DNA of 64,000 nucleotides from Heloderma charlesbogerti (Eukaryota; Chordata; Lepidosauria; Squamata; Helodermatidae), in contig JANEZZ010002356.1 of NCBI GenBank assembly GCA_026122225.1, forward strand, positions 124,001-188,000, written 5' to 3'. Positions 1 through 11,394 of this stretch are shown here, in pieces; positions within the stretch are counted from its first letter, which is position 1; every line of letters starts with the position of its first letter. The notes beneath the pieces were generated by a model, which was not told the DNA's origin, ran no database searches, and worked only from the letters and a program-made list of their open reading frames with translations. Position numbers and translations under genes: made by a program.

Positions 1-864
1 AACTTATATGCAGAGTACATCATGAGAAATGCCGGGTTGGATGAATCAGAGGTCGGAATTAAGATTGCTGGGAGAATTATCAACAACCTCCGATATGCAG
101 ACGATACCACCCTAATGGCAGAAAGTGAAGAGGATCTAAAGAGCCTCTTGTTGAGGGTGAAAGAGGAGAGTGCAAAAGCTGGTTTGAAACTCAACATTAA
201 AAAAACTAAGATCATGGTATCTGGCCCTATCACTTCCTGGCATATTGAAGGGGAAGAATTGGAAGCAGTGACAGATTTTACTTTCGTGGGCTCCAAGATC
301 ACTGCAGACGGTGACTGTAGCCATGAAATTAAAAGACGCTTGCTCCTTGGGAGGAAAGCTTTGGCAAACCTAGACAGCATAGTAAGAAGCAGAGACATCA
401 CCTTGCCGACAAAGGTTCATATAATCAAAGCTATGGTTTTCCCAGTAGTAATGTATGGCTGTGAGAGCTGGACTATATGGAAGGCTGAGTGCCGAAGAAT
501 TGATGCTTTCGAACTGTGGTGCTGGAGAAGACTCTTACGAGTCCCCTGGACTGCAAGGAGGTCAAATCAGTCAATCCTAAAGGAAATCAACCCTGAGTGC
601 TCATTGGAAGGACAGATACTGAAGCTGAAGCTCAAATATTTTGGCCACCTAATGCGAAGAGAAAACTCTCTGGAAAAGACCCTGATGCTGGGAAAGACTG
701 AAGGCAAAAGGAGAAGGGGACGGCAGAGGATGAGATGGCTAGATAGCATCACCGATGCAATGAATATGAACCTGAGCACACTCCGGGAGAGTGCGCAGGA
801 CAGGAAGGCCTGGCGTGCTATGGTCCATGGGGTCACAAAGAGTCGGACACGACTGAACGACTGA
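1..864 (+). CDS. BovB (RTE-clade LINE) ORF, C-terminal part, open frame cut by window edge
   Basis: This is the end of the BovB retrotransposon polyprotein (endonuclease plus reverse transcriptase), which copies the element's RNA into DNA at a nicked target. The frame is open from base 1, so the start lies outside the window, and runs 287 codons to a TGA. The catalytic YADD box sits at residues 32-35 within NNLRYADDTTLMAES. The conserved C-terminal portion follows, with GCESWT, HLMRRE and the typical end GVTKSRTRLND. No stop or frameshift breaks the visible part, unlike the second BovB copy at 26.4-29.7 kb. A short AAC-rich tail (about 865-882) follows. The end motif is diagnostic of BovB in ruminants and squamates. 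It is not possible to tell whether the missing 5' part is intact. Confidence 0.93.
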   Translation, partial: NLYAEYIMRNAGLDESEVGIKIAGRIINNLRYADDTTLMAESEEDLKSLLLRVKEESAKAGLKLNIKKTKIMVSGPITSWHIEGEELEAVTDFTFVGSKITADGDCSHEIKRRLLLGRKALANLDSIVRSRDITLPTKVHIIKAMVFPVVMYGCESWTIWKAECRRIDAFELWCWRRLLRVPWTARRSNQSILKEINPECSLEGQILKLKLKYFGHLMRRENSLEKTLMLGKTEGKRRRGRQRMRWLDSITDAMNMNLSTLRESAQDRKAWRAMVHGVTKSRTRLND

Positions 865-882
865 ACAACAACAACAAGAAAT
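865..882 (+). repeat. BovB 3' tail, AAC-rich
   Basis: A short run of AAC units directly follows the BovB stop codon. BovB copies usually end in a short simple repeat rather than a long poly-A. The target duplication cannot be checked because the 5' end is outside the window. Confidence 0.7.
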
Positions 883-1892
883 TAAAGAATTGCCTAAATA
901 ACCTAGGCCAGGAGTAGGCAACACTTTGGGGCACATTTGACATTTTGAAAAAGTGTCTTGGGCACCACCACACATTGCAATGGAAGGTAAAATATTGGGA
1001 GCATCCCCTTCTCTGCAGTTTTACTTTTCTTGCCACCCCGTTTTTAATCTGGATGGATTGGCTGTTGCATTTGTCTAGGTCCTAGACAGACATAATGGCC
1101 AATCCATCCAGATCAGAGTGGCACTGACGGTTCCTGTTTCTGTCATTGCCATTGTGCTATGGCTCATTTAGGCTGCAAAATATGAAATATTCCTTTGTTT
1201 ATACAAAAACATTTGAGAGATTGCTCAGTCTGTGGATTTATATGGCCGGATGCAGTGAGTCCCTATTCTGCCAAATTAGTGTGTGGGGTTGGGTACAAAT
1301 CGAAGCCTGCTTCATCAGTGCAACATTCCAGGACTGATTCCTGTACTGTGTAGATGCGTTGTATCAATTCATTGCTAGCTTACTCAGTGACCCTTCACTC
1401 ATTACTTGCATGAAGGGGGCAACCCACAATCACTCAGGAGCTGGGCCATGAGATAACCTGCCGTGACATAATCCTGCAAGGAGCTCCTTCCACATGGGCT
1501 TCTACAGTGCAGGCATGGACATCTTGGGTGGGGGGAGGGGAGGTCTCCAGACATTTGCCCAGTGTCAGGGGTGAGTCTAGAAGGATGACCTGCTCCCCAG
1601 TAATTGTGTGGTGTCTTCTTAACATGAACAATATGTGAAGAAGGCTAATATATTGCAGATGAATATTGCAACCATCTCAACTGAAAAGCGTTGTGCTTTA
1701 AGATAATAATGGACATTTTGTCTCTGGTGTTTGATTTATGATGGCTTGTGTTCACACATGGAAACTAGCCCTTGCGATGCTGGAGACAATTTGTGAACAT
1801 GTATGTGGGAACAAGCCAGTGTCTGTTTTTTGTTCATGAGTGATGTGAGTCAATGCAGACAATACTGAGTGATAAGGATCAATGGTATAAGG
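883..1892. other. Unassigned sequence with one foldback
   Basis: No gene is recognised. A foldback lies at 1047-1113. Its arms ATCTGGATGGATTGGC (1047-1062) and GCCAATCCATCCAGAT (1098-1113) pair perfectly, and a second short inverted pair sits inside the loop (TGTCTAGG and CCTAGACA). A hAT-like start, CAGGAGTAGGCAACAC, is seen near 910, so 910 onward may be a worn DNA transposon. I could not find its other end. Confidence 0.45.
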
Positions 1893-2289
1893 CCTGGGGT
1901 CTCCAACATGGTGCCCATGGGCCCCAATGCGCACATGGACGCCTCTCTCCATGCCCACCAGGCTCTGCCCATCCTGATTTTAATGTTATTTCATAAAATT
2001 AAAAAAACAACAACTGGGAGGTTGCCATGCTGCAAAGCAGAGTGCTGCCCTTGAGCACCATCTTTATCTGGATTCAAAAGAGTGTTTTTGTGTTTTGGAG
2101 CCTAGACCCCAGTTGTGCCTTGTACTTAAGTTCTTGGGCAAGTTATTTTTGCTTTTAGTCTCACCAGTTTGCCTTCTGGGAAATGAGTATTTAGGAATGA
2201 GCAAGCCCCGCCCATGGCAGCCATTTTGTGCTCAACGTTCCAAAAAATTCCAAATGTGCTCAACAACCCAAAAGGTTTGGAGACCCCTG
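1893..2289. mobile_element. Non-autonomous hAT (Charlie-like) element with 8-bp target duplication
   Basis: The ends are inverted copies of each other: CTGGGGTCTCCAAC at the left, and the complement CAGGGGTCTCCAAACC at the right. The flanks GTATAAGG (1885-1892) and CTATAGGG (2290-2297) match at 6 of 8 positions. The 397-bp interior has no transposase frame, so this copy would depend on an enzyme encoded elsewhere. The call rests on end sequence and duplication length, and the divergence suggests an old insertion. Confidence 0.65.
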
Positions 2290-2297
2290 CTATAGGG

Positions 2298-4044
2298 CAT
2301 GTTCCAAAAAGGGGTAAGACAGGACAGGAGATGACCTGCATGATTGTTTCGGCTTACAGAGGAGGAGTTTCCCTCTCACATAGGTTCACAGGTCTGACAT
2401 TACATGGCTTGTGCAAGCAGTTTGCTCATGTGAGCAGTCTTTTGCACAAGTAGCTGTGGTTTTGTGTTTGTTTGTTTTGCACAAGATCATTGGAAACGAC
2501 AAACAGTGAAATGGAAACCTACATGGTGTGCTTCATGGTTGTGTTGAAGACAAATGGAATGTGATCCTGGAAGAGTAAAACATTTGAAAGACCCACTGAT
2601 TTCTGTAAAGCATTTTTAGTATCCCAAATCATTGGCTCCTAAAAGTACTTAAATGTGCCATTGTGTCCCTTTTCTTCACATATACTAAAGGCAATATGTA
2701 CACTTCTAATAATATTTCAGTTCAGGTAGCTGTAGCACAGCTAGTGAGACTATCATGGTTCTTAACACTATGAGCTACTGAGTTATTCATTTCCTATGCT
2801 CTGTCAGACTGATGCTTTGGTAAGTCGAGCAGAACTTCGATGATCACTGGGATTGAACCACCAACCTCGGCAATCCATTCTGGTCCTCTTTGTTAGTTTC
2901 AATGGCATGACAGGGTAAAAAAGTGCAAATATTTACATGGTTGTGAGTAAGATACCGCCTCCAGTGGAATTTCATTATATCAATGGCAAATGGGTTTCTA
3001 TATGAGGCCTTGGACTAGAATTATTCCCTGCAAATCTTTTCTTCTGTTTCCTGCCTGTTGCTAAAAATTACATCTCATATCTCCCCTCCACTCTTTGTTT
3101 TCAGATAACATTTGGATAGCGAGGAGCATGAACATTCAATCACAGCCTACTCTACACTCCATCTGAAATGGTTAATCAGAAGCAGAATGTTGCCGTGCTG
3201 CAGGAGATGAGATTTCATTCATATTCCTTTGTAAACAGGTTAACAATGAAGCGGTACTCCATCCCCATCCCCTCAAATCACCTTAGCAACACCTACAGCA
3301 AAACAGCTGGAGCTGTCTTTCAGAGCTAGCTGGCACATGGAGATCAGCGCAGCTTCCAAGGTTAAAAAAAGAACAAAAGAAAGAGTACTGTTCCTTGTAA
3401 AAAAATAAATAAATAAATCACAAACCCTTGCATTGCCTCACCGAAAAGCTCCAATTAAACACAGACCAGGTCTTCAGTGAGATATACACTTTTAGGCGGC
3501 AATCCAATTCATACTTGCCTGGGAGTATGTCCCATTGAACTCAATTGGATTTACTTCTGAGTAGACAAGGGCAGGAATATAATTGTTAGAAGCGGGGTGG
3601 ATGGAACACCCTGTCCAAGATTTGAGCAGAATTCATATTCTCCTTCAAGCTGCATATTTAATGTACAGGCGCAAACCTGCTGCCTTCAAAATCAAGGGAG
3701 GTAAATAAAAATTATGCTCCTGACAAAATAATGCATGACAATACCTCTTATTGTAGCCACTCTTGTTTAGAAAGCTGGATGCCAAAGTTTACAGGTTTCA
3801 TAACTCCCTTTTTCAGAGCAAAACGTTGCTAAGCTGAGCCACGCCGCTGCTGCTGCTCCAGTCACAGCAACAGGGATGAAGAGAAAGAGATTCCTTTTCA
3901 CCCGTCTGGTTACACAGAATGCCATATGCAAGTATTACTTGAGAAATGGCATTTTCCAAGGGTTACTGCACTGTAAGAAGCCCATGGGAAAACGATCTCT
4001 CCCATCTCTCCCACTGCCTACTTGGGATTGTTGTATTGTGTAGA
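2298..4044. other. Unassigned sequence with small old repeats
   Basis: No gene is recognised. At about 2840-2870 the minus strand carries a GGTTCAATCCC box like the B box of tRNA-derived SINEs, but no clear A box is seen. A poly-AAAT patch lies near 3402-3418. A reptile-type palindromic repeat lies near 3499-3580, containing CCCATTGAACTCAATTGG. The rest is AT-rich sequence without recognised repeats. Confidence 0.4.
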
Positions 4045-4225
4045 AAAGAGAAGGGGTAGCGATGCATGGATTTTGTTAAATCTGTCCCATCTGTGTTCTG
4101 TGGATTGTCAGGTGTCTTTTCTTTCGTCATTCTCTTATTGATGGAATCAGCTTTTCTTTAGGAATATATAAGAATTTTGTTCCTCTTTGCAAGCGCGCAT
4201 TTGCGCTAATGCACATTTGCGCAAA
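4045..4225. repeat. hAT-like TAGCGATGCATGGATT repeat fragment
   Basis: The start TAGCGATGCATGGATT and the following motifs (TGTGTTCTGTGGATTGTCAGG, TTGATGGAATCAG) are shared with the element at 5790 and, on the opposite strand, with 47535-47888. All three therefore belong to one dispersed family. Its far end is not clear here. Confidence 0.45.
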
Positions 4226-5789
4226 TCCCCCCACCCCGCAATAACAAACCAATCTGCAAGTCTGAAGAATACATATGACTCAGAAAACGCTGGTCCATCT
4301 GCAGGTCAGATTCAGAGAAATCTGATCTCATTTGTTCAACATTTCTAGTAAGGGGGAAGACTGTGGAGTCTGGGGCTAGCTGAGTTGGGGTGAGCTTGAA
4401 AATCAGATTGGGTCCTCCACCCAAGCAAAAGTGTTTCCCAACTGGGGTGGGGTGAGTCTCCTTAATACTCCCCAATCCAATTTAGGCCTGGGGGAACTTC
4501 TATATCCCTTAATTCTTACTATCTGGCAATATTTTTTTTCCCTAGCTCCTGATAAGTAAACTCTGGGATCACTCGTGGCTCCTAGACAAAAACAAGTATA
4601 GAACGTTTCTATAGTATGAGATAATTAGATAGTATGACTGAATATGCAGCTTTAAAAGTTCTTCAGTTCTCCATTTCCCCCTCTTCCTTATCTCATGTCT
4701 CACAGTCTTATTAGCTATTAGCCTTATTAGTTATTAGTCTTACTGTAGTAGTAACACTTGCTACACCAACAAGTACTTAAGATGGGATGTGCTTATTATT
4801 GTACACTACCAACAAAACACCAAACATGGAACACCAACACAAAACTTTAGGATCCAGGTGTATTAGTCCTGTGTCTTCTGCTTTGTGTTGCCTAAAATGG
4901 AAGAAATGGACCTCCATTTAGCTAAGTGCAGTCAAAAGCAAGGGTTTCTTTTCTTTTCTTGCCTTTTGAAATGCTACCAAGTCAGAAATAAAAGCCATTT
5001 TCTCTGTCGTAAAATAAGTCAATTTCTAAAGGCAGGTGTTCTACTGTCATGATTCTATTAAGAATTCACTCACAGTCAGCCTAACTTTTTCTCAGCAAAA
5101 AAACACAACTGGTTATTTAATAGATAGGACTTTGATGTTTTTCAATGCAAGTTCTATTTCCTAGAAACGACTAGGAAGATATTAAGCTTGCTCTTGCATA
5201 CCATTGTGATAATAAAATGGAGAAGCTGTGTCCTCTGATTTGCCTGTTTCTAACTCAACATGAATAAAAAGTGAAACATTTGGGATGTAAATTACCTCGC
5301 GGCTGGCTCTGTGGGGGGTATTTCATCAGGGTCATTCAATGCTTTAATCAAAGAGTTTGATGCGAGGTCCCAGATGAATGCCTCCTCTTAGTTCACAAAA
5401 TTATTTAATGGGTATATAGATCCACAAAAAAATCTTATGATGTTTGTAGGGTGGACTTCCCAGTGAAGGTGGTCAGCAAGGCCAGCCCAAGATAGTTTGC
5501 TGCCAGAGGTGAAGGACAAGACAGTGTCTCCCCATTCCATGCACAGAAGTTGTGTGGACTGCCACCTGAATATTACATTTATTTTAAAAATTTCTGGGCC
5601 ACCCTTCAAGGCAGAAGCCCTCCCAAGGTGGAGGTGATGGGGATGTATCCTGGTGATGGGAATGTATCCTCCCCTGTACCTGAGGGCATGAAGGTAGGCA
5701 CACACAGTTCTGTCTTCCAACAGAGGGGGACAGCTGGGGCCTCAGAAATAACAACTGGGCATCACCCAAGGGGGTGTCATCACTCTACG
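4226..5789. other. Unassigned sequence
   Basis: No gene, RNA gene or clear transposon end is recognised. It contains a short LINE-tail-like patch near 5577-5613 (minus orientation). The short open frames are not convincing. Confidence 0.4.
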
Positions 5790-6369
5790 TAGGGATGTAT
5801 GGATTGTGCAAAATCTTTTCCTTCTGTGTTTCACAGATTGTGAGGCACTTTTCATTCCATTGTCTGCCCATTGATGGAATCAGATTTTTTTTTGGTTCCA
5901 AAAATGCACAAATTCCCACAAAATACACAAATCTGTATTTTGCACATTTTTGCATTTTAGCCTATGGGGGAGTGCACATTTTTGTACATTTTCTTTCTAT
6001 AATGACATTTGCACAAAATTTGGAAAAGTTAGAAAAATGGTCCACAAGTCTGTGGAATCCGCCCAACAGGGGATCCGCTGGAGACCATGTGACCTCACCC
6101 TCTCCAACAGGCATTCCGGAAGAACTCCTGGCTGGAGAAGAGTTCTGGGCTTCTGCAAGTGCAGGGAGTGTTTAAAAAAAAAAATAGAAAGAAGACCCCT
6201 CAAGAATAGCCTACACTTAAAAAGGTATGTGGAAACCCTGTCCCCCTCCCCAAGGAGAGAATTCTCCCAAATTCTCCCCCACCTTGCAAAAGAGGCAGAA
6301 AAAACAATGCATCTTTCTCAGGGAAAGAAAAAGTTCCCCCAAATAGGGGCAGGATTTGGCACAGCACTA
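5790..6369. mobile_element. hAT-like element with TAGGGATGTAT start
   Basis: The left end TAGGGATGTATGGATTG resembles the ends of the palindrome-cored family, but the interior differs. The first half matches 4045-4225 and the complement of 47535-47888. The second half (about 6095-6340) matches 56400-56684, including AGAAAGAAGACCCCTCAAGA. The right end GGCACAGCACTA resembles the complement of the start of the 56024 element. No matching 8-bp flank is seen, so the borders are approximate. Confidence 0.5.
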
Positions 6370-6469
6370 CTTTAAAGCTCTTTACAGGTTGAGACCAATT
6401 TACATGAAGGAATCCCTTTTCCCCTTATGAACCTGCCACTTTCTACAGTCAACATCAGAGGCCCTTTTA

Positions 6470-6830
6470 CGTGTGCGATGAGGGAGAGGGTTTTCTCAAT
6501 AGTCACACCTTGGCTCTGAACCACCCTCCTGAGGGAAACTTGCCTTGCCCACTAATGACCATGTTAAAAGCCATTCTTCTTCTAAAGAATTTTGGGTAAA
6601 CCACATGTCTCAGTTATAACTTAGTTAATAATGTTGCTGCTGTTGTTTTTTGTGGCTGTTTTTATGGGATGGGCTTTTATGGAACTTTTAAAAATCTCAC
6701 TCTTTTTATGCTGTCTTAATTGTTTTGTTGTTGATGTTTAAAAGAAATATTATTTTTATTATATGTTATTCATTCCCTTGGATTAGTTTTAGAAAAGTTA
6801 AGGTAAACATTTTTTAAAAAATACTATATG
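6470..6830 (+). repeat. Worn L2/CR1-like LINE 3' end
   Basis: The plus strand reads like a decayed C-terminus of a LINE reverse transcriptase (a frame resembling 'LNHPPEGNLPCP' with later basic and leucine residues). It is followed by an AT-rich 3' UTR. It compares loosely with the better copy at 18572-18927. The call is by pattern and is weak. Confidence 0.4.
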
Positions 6831-7367
6831 CCAGACAAGTATTTTACTTGTGGTTACATTCCAGAGTAATTCCAGAACACATCTTGGTTAAAACCTTTCC
6901 ATACCAGGAAAGCTTGGCATCAGAACGATTTCACATGGAAGTTTTTCCCCTGACCAATAAATAAGTAAATGGAAGTCATTTTCTTCAGAGGGTAAGATAA
7001 ATAAATGAGGGAGGACATTTAAAATAAATAAAATGGGGCGGTAAATAAATGGGGGACATTTTAAATACATACATACATACATAAATGGGGGATGATATTT
7101 TCTTCTGAGGATAAGATCATTATCAGTTTCTGGTGTGACTCCACACCTTATTTTTCAAGTGTGAAAGCTAAATGTGCCGGTTGGTGTCCACTCCATTCTT
7201 AGCTCAAAGTCATCTCTAGGAACTTTTAACAGAACATGGAATTGCCTCTCAGTATTATATTCATAAAGGAATAACCTTGGAGAAGGAACTGTGTGCAGAA
7301 AAATACTTGCTCCATAATCCTTCATTATAACCTAACATTGTATAATGAAATAGTATACGAATTTGCA

Positions 7368-7419
<52 letters not shown>

Positions 7420-7499
7420 AAATGGCAAGCAAAGAAACCAGCAAGGAATTCATGGATGTGAATTTGAAGGCTTGCCCCACCGAAAATCTAGCAGGGAAA
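6831..7499. other. Unassigned sequence with simple repeats
   Basis: No gene is recognised. TAAA/CATA-rich patches lie at about 6955-7085 and an AAAG microsatellite at 7367-7421. The lysine-arginine-rich peptides that can be read there are artefacts of the microsatellite. Confidence 0.5.
7367..7421. repeat. (AAAG)n microsatellite
   Basis: An uninterrupted run of about 13 AAAG units. Confidence 0.97.
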
Positions 7500-7900
7500 C
7501 ATAAGAACATAAGAAGGGCCCTGCTGGATCAGACCAAGGGTCCATCTAGTCCAGCATTCTGTTCACACAGTGGCCAACCAGCTGTCGACGAGGAACCCAC
7601 AAGCAGGATATGAGCACAACAGCACCCTCCCACCCATGCTCCCCAGCAACTGGTGTATAAGCTCACTGCCTCTGGTTCTAGAGGTAGCACATAGTAATCA
7701 AGATGTCTTAGAACAGGGATGGAGAATCTGTGGCAGATGTTGTCAGACTGCAACTCCTACAATCCTTCACCATGCTGGCTTGGGCTGATGGGAGTTGCAG
7801 TCCAACAACATCTGGAGGGCCATATGTTCTCCATTCCTGTCTTAGAAGATCTGACTCTTTAGTAAATTGGAACTGGCCAGGATCCAAAGAAGTGTGAAAT
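7500..7900 (-). repeat. CR1/L3-like LINE 3' end, split by a MITE
   Basis: It contains the hallmark CTGGATCAGACCAAGGG and GTCCAGCATTCTGTTCAC found again at 45296-45705 (plus) and 52347-52750 (minus). These are common reptile LINE-tail repeats. A 126-bp MITE at 7714-7839 interrupts this copy, giving the order LINE first, MITE second. Confidence 0.65.
7714..7839. mobile_element. 126-bp hAT-like MITE with exact 8-bp target duplication
   Basis: The flanks are TCTTAGAA on both sides (7706-7713 and 7840-7847), an exact 8-bp duplication. The ends CAGGGATGGAGAA and TTCTCCATTCCTG are inverted repeats. The interior forms a hairpin around 'TGCAACTCC ... GGGAGTTGCA'. Too short to encode anything. Confidence 0.9.
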
Positions 7901-8506
7901 CTCTTCCATGAGCCCAAGTGGGGTTGTTTTTTCTTCTAACACAGCCCCTCATTGCTACATGGCAATCTGCTTTTGAGATGGAGGAGAGTTTCAAATTCAG
8001 TGTGTGATATAAAGTGTGGGAGTCAGCTGGCCACAAAGAGAAAAAGAACAGAAAATTCAGTCAGGCATCAAACTATAGAACTATTTGGATCTCATCAGTT
8101 TTTTTTAAGTTTCCCTATGTAACTTCCTCCTTGACAATATGATTTGTGAGAAAACAGCTGCAGTTACAATTTCCTATTCTTGTATAATTACTGTAGGGGG
8201 AAAATTCATCCAAGGCTGTTGAACAAATTGGTATTGCTGAATATTAAATATACAGCATTGAATTAAATGACTTTGCAAAGCATTTACTAGTATGAATAAG
8301 CCAGTTAGCTTCCTCATAACCATTCCCTTCTACTTAAGTGAGCCTTAATTGCTTCCCAGGAAATTTGCATAAGCCTCAAGTTATAAAGCAGATTCATTAA
8401 TGGAGTGCTATCCACAAGGCTGTGGACTAGATGCTTGGTATATTTGGGCCACATATAAAGTGTTATATTGGACGTTAGGGTTTCCCCCCTCCTTTTGTTG
8501 CATGAG
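7901..8506. other. Unassigned sequence
   Basis: AT-rich, with no recognised gene or repeat end. Confidence 0.4.
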
Positions 8507-8509
8507 TAA

Positions 8510-8889
8510 GGGAGCAATACTATCTGAATCGACGGTTGCCTCCAAGCCCGGGGCCACCACCTATCCAGTGCAGGGCAGGAGGAGTGGTGAGGAGCAGATC
8601 TCCTCCTTGCTCCCCCCACCTGGCTTTCATGGCTAGACCTCGAAGCGCGGGAAGCAGCGGCTGGACAACACATAGGATGTGTCGTACTGGCATTTCCGAT
8701 CTCCCCACCCCGCCCCACTCCCAAGAATGCCCCATTTTCACCGCTTCGTGCTGCTCTTACAAGCATGGAGCGCGGGGCAGATTCGTGCTGCCTATGAAGT
8801 GGTGCAGGAGCGGGTGGGGGTCAGTTCTCTGGGAACCAACCTATCCTATGGCTGTCTAGCTGCTGACTAGCAGTCATAGGATTGTGCCC
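8510..8889. mobile_element. 380-bp PIF/Harbinger-like MITE, TAA duplication
   Basis: The left end GGGAGCAATACTATCTG and the right end CATAGGATTGTGCCC are near inverted copies. TAA flanks both ends (8507-8509, 8890-8892), which fits the 3-bp TWA target of PIF/Harbinger transposases. Internal blocks (GGATGTGTCGTAC, CTATCCAGTGCAGGGC) recur in 21665-22077 and 58477-58938. No transposase is encoded. Confidence 0.8.
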
Positions 8890-8927
8890 TAAGATATGCA
8901 GTATCTGGGCCAGTTCTCAGTTTAGAC

Positions 8928-9507
8928 TAGAGCTGTGCACAATGGCTTCTCAAAATTCTCCACCTTATTTGTTGGCAGAGAAATCGGGGGAACCATTTCA
9001 CTAAATTTCTCCAGTGGGGGGAGAAATTCTCCAACAATTTCTCACAGGTAGAGCTCACCAACAGCAAAGGTTGCAGCACAGCTTCTTTCCTTTTTCCTAA
9101 GGGCGCAATCCTTTGCATGTTTAGACAGAGGAAAGGCCTACAACTCCCAGCATTCCCCAGCCAGCCATGCTGGGTATGCTGGGGGTTGTAGGCCTTTGCT
9201 CTGTCTAAACAGGCATAGGATTGTGCCCTAGGGGTCTTTGTTTTTCCCACTGCCACTGCAAGTGGCAACAGCATCAACTGTATTGGCAGCCTGGCCTCCA
9301 TTGTGCATCCTCCACAATATCCCATACCTATCCTCGCTTTGGAGCATTGTGGGTGATTGTGGGAAGGGAATGCAGTTACCACAAAAATAACGGTGGAGAA
9401 AATCTGGAGAAAATTCGCAAAGCAGCCTTTTATTTCTAGGGGGTAAGAAAAGAAAAAAAATCAGGATGCCTTCTGGTAAAAATGCCTTCTGAGAAATGTT
9501 AGCTCTA
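8928..9507. mobile_element. hAT-like element containing a nested MITE
   Basis: The start TAGAGCTGTGCAC and the end GAAATGTTAGCTCTA are loosely inverted. The interior has two inverted stretches of AGAAATT and TTCTCC type. The 8-bp flanks (GTTTAGAC and GTTCGCCT) match poorly, so the borders are provisional. A 128-bp Harbinger-like MITE lies inside at 9101-9228. Confidence 0.45.
9101..9228. mobile_element. 128-bp Harbinger-like hairpin MITE
   Basis: The ends GGGCGCAATCCTTTGCATG and the complement of CATAGGATTGTGCCC are inverted. The whole unit folds back around AGCCAGCCATGCTGG. The flanks are TAA (9098-9100) and TAG (9229-9231). Relatives lie at 13611-13743 and 21460-21597, with half copies at 26098-26166 and 62785-62830. 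Confidence 0.75.
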
Positions 9508-9849
9508 GTTCGCCTTCTTCAGGGTTCAAGACCTTCCCCAGGATCTTCCAAAAGATAAATTTTGGAGGGGTGATTATGGATACATCTTGTCTTTAATGTA
9601 GGTGCTGATAATACTGCTTCTCCCCTACAAGCCCTGTAGTGGGTGGGTGGATGGCTGTGTCCAGCGCTGGGGAAGTGGTGGAGCAAGTGCTGCACCAAAA
9701 TCTGACCTCCAACATCCTGAAACTTTTGTTCCCCCATGAAAGAGGCTTCTGTTTTTTCCACCTCATTCTCAGTGCATTTTATAATGTATTTTGAATTTAT
9801 TCTGGTGATGTTTTCAACCTTACCTAATCACTGTGAGGTGGCTGATGGT
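9508..9849. other. Unassigned sequence
   Basis: No gene or repeat is recognised. Confidence 0.4.
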
Positions 9850-10263
9850 AGAATTATAGAATCATAGAATAGCAGGGTTGGAAGGGGCCTATGAGACCAT
9901 CGAGTCCAACCCACTGCTCAATGCAGGAATCCAAGTCAAAGCATCCCTGACAGATGGCTGTCCAGCTTCATCTTGAATGCCTCCAGTGTGGGAGAGCCCA
10001 CCACCTCCCTAGGGAATTGGTTCCATTGTCATATTGCTCTAACAGTCAGGAAGTTTTTCCTGATGTTCAGCCAGAATCTGGCTTCCTGTAACTTGAGCCC
10101 ATTATTCCATGTCCTGCATTCTGAGAAGATTGAGAAGAGATCCTGGCCTTCCTCTCTGTGACAACCTTTCAAGTACTTGAAGAACGCTATCATATCTCCC
10201 CTCAGTCTTCTCCTCTCAAGGCTAAACATGACCAGTTCTTTCAGTCTCTCTTCATAGGGCTTT
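9850..10263 (-). repeat. CR1 LINE 3' end, 5'-truncated
   Basis: On the minus strand this encodes the last part of CR1 ORF2: SLERRRLRGDMIAFFKYLKG, then a short spacer to NPGLKLQEARF-like residues and an RQWN-less end. It then runs through the CR1 3' tail, whose plus-strand complement is AATCATAGAATAGCAGGGTTG. It is closely similar to 36664-37090. The element is truncated at its 5' side near 10263, as is usual for CR1. Confidence 0.88.
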
Positions 10264-10280
10264 CCTCATAGGGCTGATGC

Positions 10281-10390
10281 AGCAGAAGACTCCTGTTGCC
10301 TCAGACCGAAGGTCAACCTCATCCAACATTCTGTTCACACAGCTCTGCCTGCCTGCCTGCCTGCCTGCCTGCCTTCCTGCCTTCCTTTCA
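10281..10390 (-). repeat. Fragment of CR1/L3-like tail ending in a (TGCC)n tract
   Basis: A worn copy of the 'CTCAGACCGAAGGTC ... CCAACATTCTGTTCACAC' tail repeat runs into a TGCC microsatellite at 10346-10388. Confidence 0.5.
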
Positions 10391-10725
10391 TTACACATCT
10401 CTCCATGGCTCTGCAGCCTCCCGGGCTCCCTGCGCTTTCTGACACAAAAAAGCCCTATGGATGGAATTACCTCATGACGTCTTCCACTGGGCTTTAATTG
10501 AACTGTGAGAAGCTGAGGAGGCTGCAGGCTGCAAGAGAGATGATTGTACAATGAAAGACAGGATACTCATAAATAAGATAAGCACAAGAACCCCAACCTG
10601 TGAGAATTTCTCTGAAATTTCTTCTCCTTTGAATTTCTTTTGAAAAGCAACTTCTTTTCTATCAAATTGAAAGACAATGGTTAAAAAAAAAAGTGGAAGA
10701 AATTTTCAGCACAGCTTGAATTGCT

Positions 10726-10778
10726 AATTTCTACTAGAAACATGCTTGTAATATGCTAACATGTTTCTAGTAGAAATT
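10726..10778. repeat. Perfect 19-bp-arm hairpin
   Basis: The arms AATTTCTACTAGAAACATG (10726-10744) and CATGTTTCTAGTAGAAATT (10760-10778) pair perfectly over a 15-base loop. No transposon end is recognised around it, so its origin is unknown. Confidence 0.85.
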
Positions 10779-10873
10779 AACATTTTATCAACTTGCTTGG
10801 CCCCATTCAGGGTGCATCCCCAAAGCAAACAGCAGCTGCAGAGGTCAGTTTTTCCTCAGGATTGCAGCAGGAG

Positions 10874-11226
10874 TAGGGTGGCTACTTATGAATTACCAAA
10901 AAGGAGGACAGTGATTTGTATAACATTTGTATGTGCTAATTTATGGGTGTCAGTGCACATTTAGAAATAGTTGTTATAGTTTAAGTAGAAATACAGTACA
11001 TTTTACCATAGCGCGTAAAACAGTGACCAGGTGACGTGTGCACCTGCCTGTTCTGCCTGCTGTCCAGGTACTAACTGTGGATGGGCAATGGTTCTTGTGG
11101 TTCATAACCTTTAAACTGGGATTGGACTGGACATTCCGTCAAATAGAGGATGTCCTCAAACAGAAGAGAGTCCTCTGGCAACCCTTCAAATAGAGGACTG
11201 TCCTCTGTAAAAGAGGACACATGGCC
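10874..11226. mobile_element. TAGGGTGGCYAC-family DNA element (call it family X), copy 1
   Basis: The start TAGGGTGGCTACTTATG and the internal blocks ATTTAGAAATAG, CTGTCCAGGTACTAAC and AAATAGAGGACTGTCCTCTG are shared with copies at 14437, 15837, 46565 and 54105. The right side ends near GAGGACACATGG and lacks the final CACCCTA seen in other copies. Ends of TAGGG type suggest hAT. No duplication was found. Confidence 0.6.
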
Positions 11227-11394
11227 ATGAGAGAAAGGGATAAATTCTCCATCCCAATCATGTGATCCCCCTGCTTGCTGTGATCCCAATAATACTCAAC
11301 CTCCCCCGGCTGATGCTATTTACATTTCTGAAAGCGTGCTTGTTTGGCCCATAATCTTCAGTGGCGTTCATATTCTTTCTAGGTATAAGTAAAG
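11227..11394. other. Unassigned short gap
   Basis: Nothing is recognised. Confidence 0.3.

Noticed and set aside
7367..7421. A lysine/arginine-rich protein segment
   Set aside because: It is a translated AAAG microsatellite.
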